A DNA stretch of 64,000 bases from the NCBI RefSeq assembly GCF_014201705.1, contig NZ_JACHFA010000002.1:124001-188000 (forward strand). Reading direction: 5' to 3'. The position numbers and the translations under genes are program-made. The notes beneath the pieces are model-generated. The model made no database searches. It saw only the letters and a list, made by a program, of their open reading frames with translations, and had not been told where the DNA came from. Source of the stretch: Borreliella spielmanii (GTDB lineage Bacteria > Spirochaetota > Spirochaetia > Borreliales > Borreliaceae). Below are positions 35,861-45,857 of the stretch, in pieces. How positions within the stretch are numbered: the stretch's first letter is position 1; every line of letters starts with the position of its first letter.

Positions 35861-36367
35861 TTAAAAGTAATAAATTATTTTTCCTAATATGTTGTCAATT
35901 TTTATGAATCCGTAATCTCTTGAGTCTAATGAGGTTTGTTTATTTTCTCCTACGACTAAATAGTAATTATTAGGAATTTTTTTAGTAATTTTTTTCAAAA
36001 AATTTTCATCTATTTTAAAGTTTAAGTCATGTATACATATTTTATTTTTTTCTATTTGTTTAAATTTCTCTCCTGGAATTGCAAATATTTTTTTAATGGC
36101 AATTTTGTTTGTTATAGGGTCTTTAATAAGTACCATTTCATTTTTTTTGGGTTTTTTCCATAATAAAAGATATTTTTGGAGCTTTTTAAGCCTAAGTCCA
36201 TATGCAAATTTGTGATTTACAATCCAATTTTTATCAAATATTATTGGGGTCATTGATTCGCCTTCTACTATGTAAAATGATAAGAATAACCTTATTAAGG
36301 TTATTAAAAATAAGGAAGCGACTAAAATTGACGCTAGTTCATATTTGTGAGTTTTAAATATTCTCAT
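35861..36367 (-). CDS. lepB: Signal peptidase I
   Basis: A 168-residue membrane peptidase that cleaves secretory signal peptides. After one N-terminal membrane helix (residues 12-33) come the S26 boxes: EGESMTPI with nucleophile Ser38, AIKKIFAIPGE with general base Lys92, and VGENKQTSLDSRDYG. It is smaller than E. coli LepB and has a single membrane anchor, like Gram-positive SipS. Borrelia has further lepB-type genes elsewhere. It is transcribed divergently from the LysM-M23 gene. Confidence 0.93.
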   Translation of the reverse strand: MRIFKTHKYELASILVASLFLITLIRLFLSFYIVEGESMTPIIFDKNWIVNHKFAYGLRLKKLQKYLLLWKKPKKNEMVLIKDPITNKIAIKKIFAIPGEKFKQIEKNKICIHDLNFKIDENFLKKITKKIPNNYYLVVGENKQTSLDSRDYGFIKIDNILGKIIYYF

Positions 36368-36388
36368 AACTTTCGAACAAAGCTTTCA

Positions 36389-36415
36389 TTGAAATACAAT
36401 TTTCTATTGTATAAT
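36389..36415 (+). promoter_or_regulatory. Candidate promoter for LysM-M23 gene with overlapping inverted repeat
   Basis: TATAAT at 36410-36415 and TTGAAA at 36389-36394 are separated by 15 bases, short for sigma-70. Overlapping them is a perfect 7-base inverted repeat ATACAAT-N5-ATTGTAT at 36394-36412. The gap between the divergent lepB and LysM-M23 genes is only 61 bases, so both promoters and any operator must lie here. If TATAAT is used, the transcript would begin just a few bases before the ATG at 36429, which has no Shine-Dalgarno. Confidence 0.35.
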
Positions 36416-36428
36416 GAAATAGCATGTT

Positions 36429-37682
36429 ATGATTATACCAAAAAAAAAACAAAGGGTAGAAAAACGTAAAAAAAAAATTTTATTTGATAACAAAAAGAAT
36501 GTTAATTTTGAATTAAAAGATTTTGCCAATATTAGGAATATTGACAAAAGAAGAAAAAAAGTTTTCAAGCCCAGAAACTTTTTTAAAAAAATTGAGTTTT
36601 TTTTAAAAAAAGTTTCTTTATTTTTCCACAATCTTAAAATACAAAATATTAATCATTATGAATATAAATATTATTATAAGAGCTTAAGAGAGAAAGTTTT
36701 TGACATTTTTAGCGTAAAATTCGATTATAAGTTTGTTTTTAAGCTTAATGCAATAATCTTTATTTTTATATTAATATTTTACATTAATATTTTTTCTTAC
36801 TACGGTTCGTATATTTTTTTAAATAGACTTACTTTGCCCAAAGATTATTTTATTGATACATTTTTATATTACAGCGACCAAGATATAGCCCAAATTAGTA
36901 GTTATTTGCTTGAATCTAATGTTTCTACAAATGTTCCTGAATTTAAAAAAAATTTTGTATTAAAGGTATTTGATCATAAGATTAAGCCTGGAGAAACGCT
37001 TTCTCATGTTGCAGCTAGATATCAGATAACTAGTGAAACTTTAATTTCCTTTAATGAAATTAAAGATGTAAGAAATATTAAGCCAAATTCAGTTATTAAA
37101 GTTCCTAATATGAAAGGAATTCTTTATGTTGTTAAAAAAAACGATTCTATTTCATCTATAGCTAGTGCTTATAATATTCCCAAGGTGGATATTTTAGATT
37201 CTAATAATCTTGATAATGAAGTTTTATTTTTAGGGCAAAAATTATTTATTCCTGGAGGAAGATTGCCTAAAGATTTTTTAAAAGAGGTATTAGGAGAAAC
37301 TTTTATTTATCCTGTACAAGGCGTTATTACTTCAGGATATGGTTATCGACCAGATCCGTTTACAAGAGTTATTAGTTTTCACAATGGAATAGACATTGCA
37401 AATTTAGCCAATACCCCCATTAGAGCTGCAAGAGAGGGTATTGTTGTAACTGTGGGATTTAATGCAGGAGGGTATGGAAAATATATTGTTATTTCTCATA
37501 GTAACGGATTTCAAACTTTATATGCTCATTTAAATTCTTTTGCTGTTAAAGTTGGAAAAAAAGTTTCAAGGGGAGCAGTAATAGGCTATATGGGAAGTAC
37601 TGGTTATAGTACAGGCAATCATTTGCATTTTACTATTTTTAAGAATGGCAAAACTGAAAATCCTATGAAATATTTAAGGTAG
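36429..37682 (+). CDS. LysM-domain M23 peptidoglycan endopeptidase
   Basis: A 417-residue protein with about 105 very basic cytoplasmic residues, one membrane helix (near 108-130, NAIIFIFILIFYINIFSYYG), two LysM-like repeats (HKIKPGETLSHVAARYQITS; LYVVKKNDSISSIASAYNIP) and an M23 metallopeptidase domain. The zinc site is complete: HNGID, YAHLNSF and HLHFTIF. Such enzymes cut peptide crosslinks in the periplasm. The ATG at 36429 lacks a ribosome binding site. The neighbouring TPR gene converges on it with only 6 bases between stops. Confidence 0.92.
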   Translation: MIIPKKKQRVEKRKKKILFDNKKNVNFELKDFANIRNIDKRRKKVFKPRNFFKKIEFFLKKVSLFFHNLKIQNINHYEYKYYYKSLREKVFDIFSVKFDYKFVFKLNAIIFIFILIFYINIFSYYGSYIFLNRLTLPKDYFIDTFLYYSDQDIAQISSYLLESNVSTNVPEFKKNFVLKVFDHKIKPGETLSHVAARYQITSETLISFNEIKDVRNIKPNSVIKVPNMKGILYVVKKNDSISSIASAYNIPKVDILDSNNLDNEVLFLGQKLFIPGGRLPKDFLKEVLGETFIYPVQGVITSGYGYRPDPFTRVISFHNGIDIANLANTPIRAAREGIVVTVGFNAGGYGKYIVISHSNGFQTLYAHLNSFAVKVGKKVSRGAVIGYMGSTGYSTGNHLHFTIFKNGKTENPMKYLR

Positions 37683-37688
37683 TGTTTT

Positions 37689-39092
37689 TCATGTGTATTT
37701 GGATATGTTAATTTTTTTAAGTATTTGAGTTAGTTTTTTACCTTCTACTAGATCAATAAGCCTTCCTTCAATCATTTGTTTAGCCTTTAAAGAGAATTTT
37801 GATGGAGCAATACAGAGTCCTTTTATTTTATTTTCTTTTATTTTTGAAATGAAATCTTTTAAAAATAATTCACCAAAAGTATCTTGTTCAGTTCTTACAA
37901 AGCGTACTATTAAGTTTTCTTCCCATTGATTGTTAGCTAAGTGAAAGTTCATATCAATAAATTGTGTTGTTATTTCATTTATTTTAGAATCTCTTATTTG
38001 AAATTTATTTAAATATAGTTTTAAAATAATTTCATTTGCTATTTTTACAAAATTTTCTTTTGAACTGCGCAAATATATTCTTAGTGCTATGTTTTCGTTT
38101 AGTCTTTTGCTAAATTCTAATTTTTCTTTAATTTTTTTGTAATTTGGATCAATATCTTCAACTTTAGTAAAAGCTTCTGCAGCTTTTTGATAATTTTCAA
38201 CAGAGATTTGTAGTTCCCCAAGATTATAAAATAATTCAAGGAAAATTTTTTTAGGCAAGTCAGGTTTTATTTTTATTATTTCTTTAATGTTTTGTTCTAA
38301 TTTTTCTAATTCTTTATTTTTTGAATAAATCTCAGATGTAATTAATAAAGCCTCATAAATCATCCCGTCTTTTTGTTTTATTTTATTAGCAATCTCTAGT
38401 GCTAGGTGATCTTGATTCATTTTTGACAAAGACTTAGCATATGCTAAAAGCGCATCAATATCGCCTTGTATGTGTTTTTTTATATTATTAAATATTCCAG
38501 CAGCTTTTCTGTAGCTTTCTAGATTAAATAAAGTTATTCCTATGTGCTTTAGGATGTCCTTATTATTTTTATTAAACTTATAGACTTTTGTAAGATAGTA
38601 TAAAGCTTCTTTATACATTTCGTTTTTTAAGAATGCTATACCAAGATAATAATTTACATCTTCATCTGCTTTTTTTATCAAGTAAGCTTTTTTTAAAAAT
38701 TCTAAGGCTTCTCTGTTAAAATTTCTTTTAAGATTATAAAATCCATAGCTTAAAAAAGCTTTAAATGTGTTTATTTCTTGGCTTATTGGGTTGTCTTCTA
38801 TTAATTGACATAATTTTTTTGCATATTTTATGCCATTTTCATAGTCTTCATTTTTATAGTAGTAATTATTTAAAATTTCAAGGGCACCTATTTCGTTTGG
38901 ATTTGTTTTTAATAGAGAAGTTGCTCTTTCGATTAATTTTCGTGTTCTCTCGGTATCTTTTTTGATTTTCCCTTTAGTTTTGCCTATTGTAAGTTTTAAT
39001 GCTATTTTAAAAAACAAAAATACTAAGATAAATACTATCAATGAAGAGATTACTATAAATAGCGATAACACTCGTATTGCTCCTAAATTCAA
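37689..39092 (-). CDS. Membrane-anchored TPR protein (BB0261-like)
   Basis: A 467-residue protein with one N-terminal membrane helix (about residues 8-30, VLSLFIVISSLIVFILVFLF) and then a long helical chain with tetratricopeptide repeats, e.g. FLKKAYLIKKADEDVNYYLG, IAFLKNEMYKEALYYLTKVY and NLGELQISVENYQKAAEAFT. The C-terminal 120 residues (from IALRIYLRSSKENFVKIANE) are not TPR and form a mixed domain that I do not recognise. The repeats probably scaffold a complex. The gene is monocistronic between two convergent/divergent neighbours. Confidence 0.75.
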   Translation of the reverse strand: MNLGAIRVLSLFIVISSLIVFILVFLFFKIALKLTIGKTKGKIKKDTERTRKLIERATSLLKTNPNEIGALEILNNYYYKNEDYENGIKYAKKLCQLIEDNPISQEINTFKAFLSYGFYNLKRNFNREALEFLKKAYLIKKADEDVNYYLGIAFLKNEMYKEALYYLTKVYKFNKNNKDILKHIGITLFNLESYRKAAGIFNNIKKHIQGDIDALLAYAKSLSKMNQDHLALEIANKIKQKDGMIYEALLITSEIYSKNKELEKLEQNIKEIIKIKPDLPKKIFLELFYNLGELQISVENYQKAAEAFTKVEDIDPNYKKIKEKLEFSKRLNENIALRIYLRSSKENFVKIANEIILKLYLNKFQIRDSKINEITTQFIDMNFHLANNQWEENLIVRFVRTEQDTFGELFLKDFISKIKENKIKGLCIAPSKFSLKAKQMIEGRLIDLVEGKKLTQILKKINISKYT

Positions 39093-39172
39093 AATATACC
39101 ATTAATTTGCATCATCATGTTTACTTTAAATAAAAGTAATTTGTAAGTTGAACATCACATTATTTATATTAT

Positions 39173-39204
39173 ATTATAGTTATAATAATAATAATAACTA
39201 TAAT
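39173..39204. promoter_or_regulatory. 11-base inverted repeat embedding two divergent TATAAT boxes
   Basis: ATTATAGTTAT (39173-39183) and ATAACTATAAT (39194-39204) are perfect inverted copies around a 10-base AAT-repeat spacer. Each arm contains TATAAT on its own outward strand: 39199-39204 on + and 39173-39178 on -. It lies in the 161-base gap between the minus-strand TPR gene and the + strand orphan starting at 39254. It may be a pair of overlapping -10 elements, an operator, or both. A/T-only composition makes some symmetry likely by chance. Confidence 0.35.
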
Positions 39205-39253
39205 TAGTATATAAATTTGGTTTCAATAAAATAAAGCAAAGAGGTTGTAATTT

Positions 39254-40288
39254 TTGAAAGGTTTTTTAGCGATAAAATTATCTAATAATGAGTATTATTC
39301 GGTTTTAAATTTAGATGATAGCTCTGTTAAGAGAATAATCTTGGGTAAGGTTGCAGGTGATACTAGTATTAGGTTGAATTTTTATGTTAGTGAATATGAA
39401 GATTTTTCAGATTCTTTTTTAGTTGGTTCTTTTTTCTTAGATAATTTAAAAAAGGAAAGTTTAAGTGTCAATGTTTATTTTAAGGTTATGGATGAAATAC
39501 TTTATGTTTATAGTGAATCTGACGGGATTAAAGATAAAGTGAAGTTTGATTTAAGTCTTGTAGATTTTAATCAAACTTTTAAAGAACCTAATAATAGCAG
39601 TCTTTTAAATGATTTTAAAAGTGGCATTGGCAATGATTTGTCTGTTGAAAATCTAAGTTCTGAATTTGATATAAATTTCGAAGAAAAAGATGATTTTATC
39701 AAAGAAGATCTTTCTGATTTAAGTATGCCTCCTATTATTAATTCTTTAAAAATCGAAGAAAAAGAAGAAGATCAAAAAATCGAAGAAAATCAAAAAATTG
39801 AGCCAAATGATTCAGAGTTTGAAGATTTTGATGATAATGACTATAGTTATGTTGACTCTAAAGAGCTTAATTTAGAAACTAAGAAAATTGATCATATTAA
39901 TGAGGAGTCTTTAAATCTTAGTAATTTTGAGCTTAAAAAATTAGAAGAATCTTCTTTAGAACAAGAAGATTTGCATGATTTAAGCGTTGAAGACATTATT
40001 GCAGATATTGACAAGGATTTAATAGATACTTTAGATGAAGATGTTGAACTAGATCTTAGAGAAGATTTTGAGAATGATGCGGTGAGAAATAATTTTAAAT
40101 TAAATTCAAGTGAGGGGGTAGTTCATTCTCCTATGCTTTATTTGAGTCTTATTTCTCTTTTTCTTTTGATATTTTTTTCTTTGTTTTTAGTTTTTTCAAA
40201 AATTTTAAAGCCTAGAGATTTTGTCTCACATTGCTTTGAATGTGGTAAAAAGAGAACTGAGATATATGAAAAAGATCAGTATGTTTAA
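39254..40288 (+). CDS. Acidic protein with C-terminal membrane anchor, unknown function (BB0260-like)
   Basis: A 344-residue protein. Residues 1-100 form a beta-rich domain (FLAIKLSNNEYYSVLNLDDS); residues about 120-290 are very acidic and of low complexity (EDFDDNDYSYVDSKELN); 294-318 form a membrane helix; the last 26 residues contain a CxxC pair (HCFECGKKR). There is no N-terminal signal, so the bulk is presumably cytoplasmic with the CxxC tail outside. The start is TTG at 39254 with AAAGAGG ending at 39244. It overlaps the lytic transglycosylase gene by 23 bases, hinting at a shared task. I do not recognise the family. Confidence 0.7.
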   Translation: MKGFLAIKLSNNEYYSVLNLDDSSVKRIILGKVAGDTSIRLNFYVSEYEDFSDSFLVGSFFLDNLKKESLSVNVYFKVMDEILYVYSESDGIKDKVKFDLSLVDFNQTFKEPNNSSLLNDFKSGIGNDLSVENLSSEFDINFEEKDDFIKEDLSDLSMPPIINSLKIEEKEEDQKIEENQKIEPNDSEFEDFDDNDYSYVDSKELNLETKKIDHINEESLNLSNFELKKLEESSLEQEDLHDLSVEDIIADIDKDLIDTLDEDVELDLREDFENDAVRNNFKLNSSEGVVHSPMLYLSLISLFLLIFFSLFLVFSKILKPRDFVSHCFECGKKRTEIYEKDQYV

Positions 40289-42434
40289 TAGAAGTTTTTA
40301 TGTATTGCAAAATTTTCTTTTTCTTTTTTTCTTTTTAAGTTTATTTTCTTGCTTTGTAAGAAAAGAAATTTCAGGTAGTGATTTTATTAAGGTGCATTCA
40401 AGAGAGTTTGATTTAAATAATTTGAATTGGTTATGGAATTTTGATTATTCAAAAAAAAATTTTGATAAGCATTTTAATATAGATCCAAGTTCTTATATAT
40501 ATGTTGCTTATTTGTTTAAAAAAATAGGATTTGAAGAGAAATTTGTAGAATATATGAAAAAGGCTATAGCTAATGGGGATAATATTTCATCTCAGTTTGC
40601 TGGGATTAAACTTATTGAATATTTTAACTCAGTAAAAGCGTATTCTGAGTCTGAATTGATTGGGGAGAGGCTTTATAAAAAATACGAGAATAATAAATTT
40701 ATTATTCTCGGATACTTTAAAAGTCTTTATTGGCAAAAGAAAAACGATAAGGCGTTTAGTCTTTTAAATAAACTTGATAAGATGAAATTTTCTGATTATC
40801 AGGAAAATGAAAATATTTTGTTAAAAGCAGCTCTTCATCTTAATCTTTCTAATGTAAGTGAGTCAAAAATTTATTTTAATGAACTTTTTGAGAATTTACC
40901 TGCAAATTATTTACATGTAAGAGCTTATGATTATTTTATTATTGAAAATAAGTCTAAGTACTTTGGTGCAAATTTTTTAAATCTTGTTAGATTTAAGTAT
41001 GAATTGGCGAATGGTAATTTTAATAGTGCAATAAATATATTGAATAAAAATGGTTTAAATGACTATTATGACAATAATATTGTATTAAGCGATGTTTATA
41101 AGGCTTTTATTAATTCTGGCAAAATTTCAAATGCTTTAAGATTTTTTAGTAAAATAAGTAGCAAATATAAGAATTATTATTTAGGTATTCTAAATCTTAG
41201 GTTAAAAAATAATTTAGGTCTTCTTCTTTTAAAAGAATATCTTGAGGGTTTAAATCTTAATAATGAGATTAACAGGTTAGATTTGCTTAATACGGCTTTT
41301 AGTAATTTAATTTTTACTAAAAGTGCAAGAGATTATTTTGCCGAAAGCGTAGCCAAGTTTTATACCGAGAGCGATAAAAAAAGTTCTACTTTTATTAAGA
41401 TTTTAGAAGAGTATATTTTAGAATCAATTCAGCTTGAAGACTATGATAATCTTTACAAGCTTTATTCTAATGCTCAAAAAGTTATTTCTAATTCTATTTT
41501 GTCTAAGCTTGCCTTTATTAATGCAAGGCTTATATATCATAAATTAATTAAGTCTAATGTAGGCGGAGAATATAAGAGTCTTTTGAATTCTGCTGTTATT
41601 TATGATAAATGGTCTTATTCTTCATTTATGAGCAGGTACTTATTAGATCAAAATATTGATGAATTTTTTACACGTGAGCTTGATGTTAAATATGAACAAT
41701 CTGATTATGAGATTTTTTTGGAGGGGTTTTTAAAATTTAATCTGTGTAGCTATGTTAGAGGGTTTATTTCTGAAGATTTTAGGAATGGGTATAGATTTTC
41801 ACTCGATTTTTATCGAAAAGTATACGATGAACTTTTAAGGAGTGAAAATTATTACGATGCAACTCTTGTTATTAATTATCTTGTAAATCAAGATGAATCT
41901 GCTTTAATGGAGGATGACTATAAAAGGCTTTATCCTTATTTGTATGGAACTTTGGTAGAATATTGGGCTAAAAGACGTGGGCTTGAAAGCAGTATTGTAT
42001 TTTCTTTAATAAAAGCCGAGAGTAGCTTTGAGAAAAATGCTGTTTCAAAACCCGGTGCTGTTGGTCTTATGCAAGTTATGCCTTCAACAGCAAATGATAT
42101 TTCTAAAGAACTTAAGTATTTTGATTATGATTTAAAGATTCCAAAAGACAATATAATAATTGGGACATATTATTTAAAAAAAAGAATATCTACAACCGGT
42201 AGCCTTTATAAGGCTCTTGCATCTTACAATGGGGGTATTGGCAATGTTAGAAAATGGGAAAAAAATTATGGACATTTATCAAAAGAGCTTTTTATTGAGG
42301 CAATTCCTTTTAGTCAGACTAGAAATTATATTAAAAAAATATTAGTTTATTCGGTATTTTATGATGCTTTGTATGAAAAGAAGGGAATAGATTCGGTAAT
42401 AGTTAGAATTATGGGCGAATTTCCCAAAAATTAG
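40266..42434 (+). CDS. SLT-type lytic murein transglycosylase lipoprotein (BB0259-like)
   Basis: A 722-residue protein with a lipoprotein signal ([20 protein letters not shown]...SLFSC), a long helical TPR-like superhelix, and a C-terminal SLT domain: [20 protein letters not shown] with the catalytic Glu in [38 protein letters not shown] and [13 protein letters not shown]. Lytic transglycosylases cut glycan strands; in B. burgdorferi this gene has been linked to periplasmic flagellum assembly. An upstream in-frame ATG at 40221 would bury the signal peptide, so I use 40266. Confidence 0.92.
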   Translation: MKKISMFNRSFYVLQNFLFLFFFLSLFSCFVRKEISGSDFIKVHSREFDLNNLNWLWNFDYSKKNFDKHFNIDPSSYIYVAYLFKKIGFEEKFVEYMKKAIANGDNISSQFAGIKLIEYFNSVKAYSESELIGERLYKKYENNKFIILGYFKSLYWQKKNDKAFSLLNKLDKMKFSDYQENENILLKAALHLNLSNVSESKIYFNELFENLPANYLHVRAYDYFIIENKSKYFGANFLNLVRFKYELANGNFNSAINILNKNGLNDYYDNNIVLSDVYKAFINSGKISNALRFFSKISSKYKNYYLGILNLRLKNNLGLLLLKEYLEGLNLNNEINRLDLLNTAFSNLIFTKSARDYFAESVAKFYTESDKKSSTFIKILEEYILESIQLEDYDNLYKLYSNAQKVISNSILSKLAFINARLIYHKLIKSNVGGEYKSLLNSAVIYDKWSYSSFMSRYLLDQNIDEFFTRELDVKYEQSDYEIFLEGFLKFNLCSYVRGFISEDFRNGYRFSLDFYRKVYDELLRSENYYDATLVINYLVNQDESALMEDDYKRLYPYLYGTLVEYWAKRRGLESSIVFSLIKAESSFEKNAVSKPGAVGLMQVMPSTANDISKELKYFDYDLKIPKDNIIIGTYYLKKRISTTGSLYKALASYNGGIGNVRKWEKNYGHLSKELFIEAIPFSQTRNYIKKILVYSVFYDALYEKKGIDSVIVRIMGEFPKN

Positions 42435-42448
42435 TATTGGAGTATTTA

Positions 42449-43249
42449 ATGGCAAATATTTTAAATGCAATTATTTTGGGTATTATTCAAGGTATTACAG
42501 AGTTTTTACCAATATCTAGTTCGGGACATTTATTACTTTTTAGGCATTTTGTACATTTAAAGCTTCCAATAATATTTGATATTTATTTGCACTTTGCAAC
42601 AGTTTTAGTGATTATTATTTACTATCGTCAAAGGATTTTAGAACTTTTTTCGACTTTTATTAGGTTTTCTTTAAGAAAAACTGTTAAATCTGATTTAACA
42701 AATTTAAAATTAATATTGCTAATATTAATAATAACTATTGTGACAGGGTTTGTTGGAACTTTTATTTCAAAATACGAGAGAATATTTACATTACCTTTTA
42801 TTTTAATTAATTTTATTATAACAGGGGTTTTAATATTGATGCTAGAATTTAATTTTTTTAAAATTGATTTTAAAGGTAATGTTTTGTTAGTAGGAATTTT
42901 TATAGGGTTGATGCAAGGTTTAGGTGCGCTTCCTGGGATCTCTCGTTCGGGAGTTACAATTTTTTCTGCAACGGTTCTTGGATTTAATAGAAAAAGTGCA
43001 TTTGAAATTTCATTTTTGTCTTTAATCCCAATAGTTTTTGGAGCAATTTTATTAAAACATAAAGAATTTTATGATATTTTTATGGTTTTAAATTTTTTTG
43101 AAATAAATTTAGGAGCATTGATTGCTTTTGTTGTTGGTATTTTCTCAATAAATTTATTTTTTAAAATGCTTAATAACAAAAAACTATATTATTTTTCAAT
43201 ATATTTATTTGCACTTTCAATTACAGTTTGTTATTTTTTTAGAATATGA
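42449..43249 (+). CDS. uppP: Undecaprenyl-diphosphate phosphatase UppP (BacA)
   Basis: UppP dephosphorylates undecaprenyl diphosphate to recycle the wall lipid carrier. The 266-residue membrane protein has [20 protein letters not shown] near residues 11-30 and [20 protein letters not shown] around 155-174, the two active-site signatures. The ATG at 42449 has GGAG at 42439-42442; the TTG at 42437 is too close to that site. The stop overlaps the ftsK ATG by 4 bases, so the gene is coupled to ftsK. Confidence 0.96.
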   Translation: MANILNAIILGIIQGITEFLPISSSGHLLLFRHFVHLKLPIIFDIYLHFATVLVIIIYYRQRILELFSTFIRFSLRKTVKSDLTNLKLILLILIITIVTGFVGTFISKYERIFTLPFILINFIITGVLILMLEFNFFKIDFKGNVLLVGIFIGLMQGLGALPGISRSGVTIFSATVLGFNRKSAFEISFLSLIPIVFGAILLKHKEFYDIFMVLNFFEINLGALIAFVVGIFSINLFFKMLNNKKLYYFSIYLFALSITVCYFFRI

Positions 43250-45597
43250 AAGATTTTTATCAATATTTTCAATTTTTGTTTTTTTTTATGCTTTCAGTTA
43301 TTTCTTTTTCTCTTTTTGTAGCATTGACCCCTTTGAGTAATATATTTATATTTTTTGTTTTCAATTTATTAGGACAAATACTGCTTAATGTTTTTTCATT
43401 CTTGTCATTTTATTTAATAATTTATCCAATTGTTAATTGGTACGCTTATAAAAAACATTTATTTACTAAACGATTTATATTTAATTGGAATTATACTGTA
43501 ATATTATTTTTTACTTTGTTATTTTTAATAAAAATTAATTCTAATGTTGAAAAATCTTATCTTATTAATGTATTTGTTATTAATTTTGGTATAATATTGG
43601 GGAATTTTTTTATTTTTATTCTTTTAATTTTAGAATTTGTTGTTTGGATTTACTTAAATTATGTCTTTTTCAAAGATGTTAATTTTATTTTAGATGTTTT
43701 TAAATTTTTAGCGTTTAAGATTAAAATTTTATTTGAAAATATAATAAGTTATTTTCCCTTTTCAAATTCATTAGATGTAAAAAAAGATATTAAAGTTTAT
43801 GGAGATTTTGTAGAGAATTTAGAAGATTCTCAAGTTTTTGATGAGAAAAAAAATATCATTAATGATGAGGAATATCAAGCTTTATGGTCATTTAGTGCTT
43901 TTTTAAGAAACAATAAAAAACCTTCCAATGTTAATTTAGCCAAAACTGTTTTTGAAGACTCATGTTCTAGAGAAGAAGTCTCCTTAAATAAGGAGACTTC
44001 AAATGATAATGCTTTAAATACAGACGAAGTTAATGAATCTTGTGATTATAAATATTTGGACAATCTTGAAGATAATAAATTAATTATTAGTGGAAAGGTT
44101 AAGGCTGGTGAGATAAGAACTAAAGGCATAATGAGTCAAGCTACTATTTCTAATGTTTATAACGAGAATGTAGTTTTGAATAAAAAAAGTGATTCTTATT
44201 GTATTGATATTTTAGTTTTTGACCAGAAAGAGGTTAAAAATGATGTAGAGGATATTGAATATGAGAAAGAAATTCAAAAGCAATCAATTATTCTTCAGGA
44301 GACATTAAAAGAGTTTAATATTAATGCTAAATTAATTGATATTATTAAAGGACCTGTTGTGACTATGTATGCTGTTCGTCCGGATAAGGGAATTAAGCTT
44401 TCTAAGATTACTTCTATTTCTGATAATATTGCTTTAAGACTTGCAGCTATTAGGGTTAGAATTATTGCTCCAATTCCTGGTAGAGAAGCTGTAGGAATTG
44501 AAATTCCTAATAAAAGACGGGAGTTTATTTTAATTTCAGAGATAATAGATAGCAAGGAATTCAGAGGTGATTTTAGAATTCCTTTTGCTCTTGGAAAGGA
44601 GATTAGTGGCGAAAATATTGTTTTTGACCTTGTTAATTCTCCACATTTATTAATAGCTGGTGCAACTGGGGCGGGTAAGTCTGTTTGTGTGAATTCTTTA
44701 ATTGCTTCAATTATTTTTTCAAAATCTCCAGATGAAGTGAAATTAATTATGATAGATCCCAAAATAGTTGAGCTTAAACTTTTTAATGATATTCCCCATT
44801 TATTAACTCCAGTTATTACGGATGTAAAGAGAGCTTTAGAAGCTCTTAGATGGTGCCTTGATGAAATGGAGAGAAGGTATGTGCTTCTTGATAATTTATT
44901 GGTAAGAGATATTTCTTCTTATAATAAAAAAATAAAGGATGAGAATTTAAATCTAGTAATCTTGCCATATCTTGTAATAATTATTGATGAATTTGCAGAT
45001 CTTATTCTTTCTGCAAGAAAAGATTTGGAAAATCTAATTTCTAGACTTGCTGCAATGGCTAGAGCTGTGGGAATTCATTTGGTTCTTGCAACCCAAAGAC
45101 CTTCGGTTGATGTTATTACAGGAGTAATAAAAGCCAATTTCCCCTCAAGGATTTCTTTTATGGTTGCTAGCTCTATGGATTCAAGAATAATTCTTGGATC
45201 TTCTGGTGCTGAAAAGCTTTTGGGAAAAGGGGATATGCTTTATATTAGCTCTTTAAATCCTTTCCCGCAAAGAATTCAGGGTGGATTTTTAAAGGAAAGA
45301 GAAGTTTATAGACTTGTTGAAGAGGTTAAAAAATTTGGTTTTCCAAATTATATTGATGATGAAATATTTATTGATAATGTAAAAGAGCCAGATTTAGTTG
45401 CTCTTGGGCCTTCTGATGAGCCAATGTTTGATGAGGCTCTTGAGATTGTTAAAGCTACAAGAAAAGCATCAGCATCTTATCTGCAAAGAAGGTTAAAGAT
45501 AGGATACAATAGAGCAGCTCGAATTATTGAAATTATGGAAGATATGGGGTATGTAGGCCCTGTTAATGGATCAAAACCAAGAGAGGTATTAATTTAA
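43246..45597 (+). CDS. ftsK: DNA translocase FtsK
   Basis: FtsK pumps chromosome ends through the septum. The 783-residue protein has four N-terminal membrane helices (residues about 8-150), a variable acidic linker (about 180-340), and a RecA-like motor: [20 protein letters not shown] (Walker A), [20 protein letters not shown] (Walker B) and [20 protein letters not shown]. The C-terminal gamma winged helix ([20 protein letters not shown]) reads KOPS-type DNA signals. Borrelia's linear chromosome with hairpin ends has no dimer problem of the circular kind, so XerCD activation may not apply. Confidence 0.96.
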   Translation: MKDFYQYFQFLFFFMLSVISFSLFVALTPLSNIFIFFVFNLLGQILLNVFSFLSFYLIIYPIVNWYAYKKHLFTKRFIFNWNYTVILFFTLLFLIKINSNVEKSYLINVFVINFGIILGNFFIFILLILEFVVWIYLNYVFFKDVNFILDVFKFLAFKIKILFENIISYFPFSNSLDVKKDIKVYGDFVENLEDSQVFDEKKNIINDEEYQALWSFSAFLRNNKKPSNVNLAKTVFEDSCSREEVSLNKETSNDNALNTDEVNESCDYKYLDNLEDNKLIISGKVKAGEIRTKGIMSQATISNVYNENVVLNKKSDSYCIDILVFDQKEVKNDVEDIEYEKEIQKQSIILQETLKEFNINAKLIDIIKGPVVTMYAVRPDKGIKLSKITSISDNIALRLAAIRVRIIAPIPGREAVGIEIPNKRREFILISEIIDSKEFRGDFRIPFALGKEISGENIVFDLVNSPHLLIAGATGAGKSVCVNSLIASIIFSKSPDEVKLIMIDPKIVELKLFNDIPHLLTPVITDVKRALEALRWCLDEMERRYVLLDNLLVRDISSYNKKIKDENLNLVILPYLVIIIDEFADLILSARKDLENLISRLAAMARAVGIHLVLATQRPSVDVITGVIKANFPSRISFMVASSMDSRIILGSSGAEKLLGKGDMLYISSLNPFPQRIQGGFLKEREVYRLVEEVKKFGFPNYIDDEIFIDNVKEPDLVALGPSDEPMFDEALEIVKATRKASASYLQRRLKIGYNRAARIIEIMEDMGYVGPVNGSKPREVLI

Positions 45598-45601
45598 AAT
45601 A

Positions 45602-45627
45602 AAGAGACATCCATTTGAACATCTCTT
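45602..45627 (-). terminator. Rho-independent terminator after rpsU
   Basis: Read on the minus strand, AAGAGATGT and ATGTCTCTT flank an 8-base loop and can form a 9-base-pair stem in RNA (two pairs G-U), followed by a T-rich TTATTTTAAATT. It begins 5 bases after the rpsU stop. The + strand version pairs less well because the wobble pairs become C-A mismatches, so it should act mainly on rpsU transcripts and only weakly on ftsK. Confidence 0.6.
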
Positions 45628-45632
45628 GATAT

Positions 45633-45842
45633 CTATCTATTAGTTTTTTGTTTTAGTTTTCTTACTTTTTTTGCTTGTTTTCGTTTAAAAGCTTTTTCCT
45701 TTTTCACGCGGATTGTGGATGGCTTCTCATAGTATTCTCTTCTTTTCCATTCGCGAATAATTGCTTCTTTTTCAATCATTCTTTTAAAACGTTTTAATGC
45801 TTTTTCAAGATTTTCATTTTTATCCACAGTGACTGTTACCAA
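45633..45842 (-). CDS. rpsU: 30S ribosomal protein bS21
   Basis: A 69-residue, strongly basic protein with the bS21 pattern: [39 protein letters not shown], then a Lys/Arg-rich tail ([16 protein letters not shown]). It binds the small subunit near the anti-Shine-Dalgarno. The start is TTG at 45842, unusual for a ribosomal protein, but the upstream AAAGGAGGTGA is a near-perfect match to the 16S tail. It is the last gene of a minus-strand unit with recJ and an M23 peptidase. Confidence 0.95.
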
Positions 45843-45846
45843 AAAA

Positions 45847-45857
45847 TCACCTCCTTT
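45847..45857 (-). promoter_or_regulatory. Extended Shine-Dalgarno of rpsU
   Basis: The minus strand reads AAAGGAGGTGA, complementary over 11 bases to the usual 16S rRNA 3' end, 4 bases before the TTG start of rpsU. It touches the stop codon of the upstream M23 gene. It decides the TTG as start, and since S21 itself affects this rRNA region, feedback is possible. Confidence 0.8.

Noticed and set aside
35855..35868. ACTTTTTTAAAAGT as a terminator between dnaK-2 and lepB
   Set aside because: Only about five A/T-heavy pairs with a tiny loop, and it overlaps the lepB stop; too weak to call.
39184..39193. AAT trinucleotide run as a phase-variable microsatellite
   Set aside because: Only three to four units, in a non-coding gap; too short to be a credible slippage switch.
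44295..44762. 155-codon minus-strand frame inside ftsK
   Set aside because: It mirrors the conserved FtsK motor region; its long open length reflects codon bias on the opposite strand.
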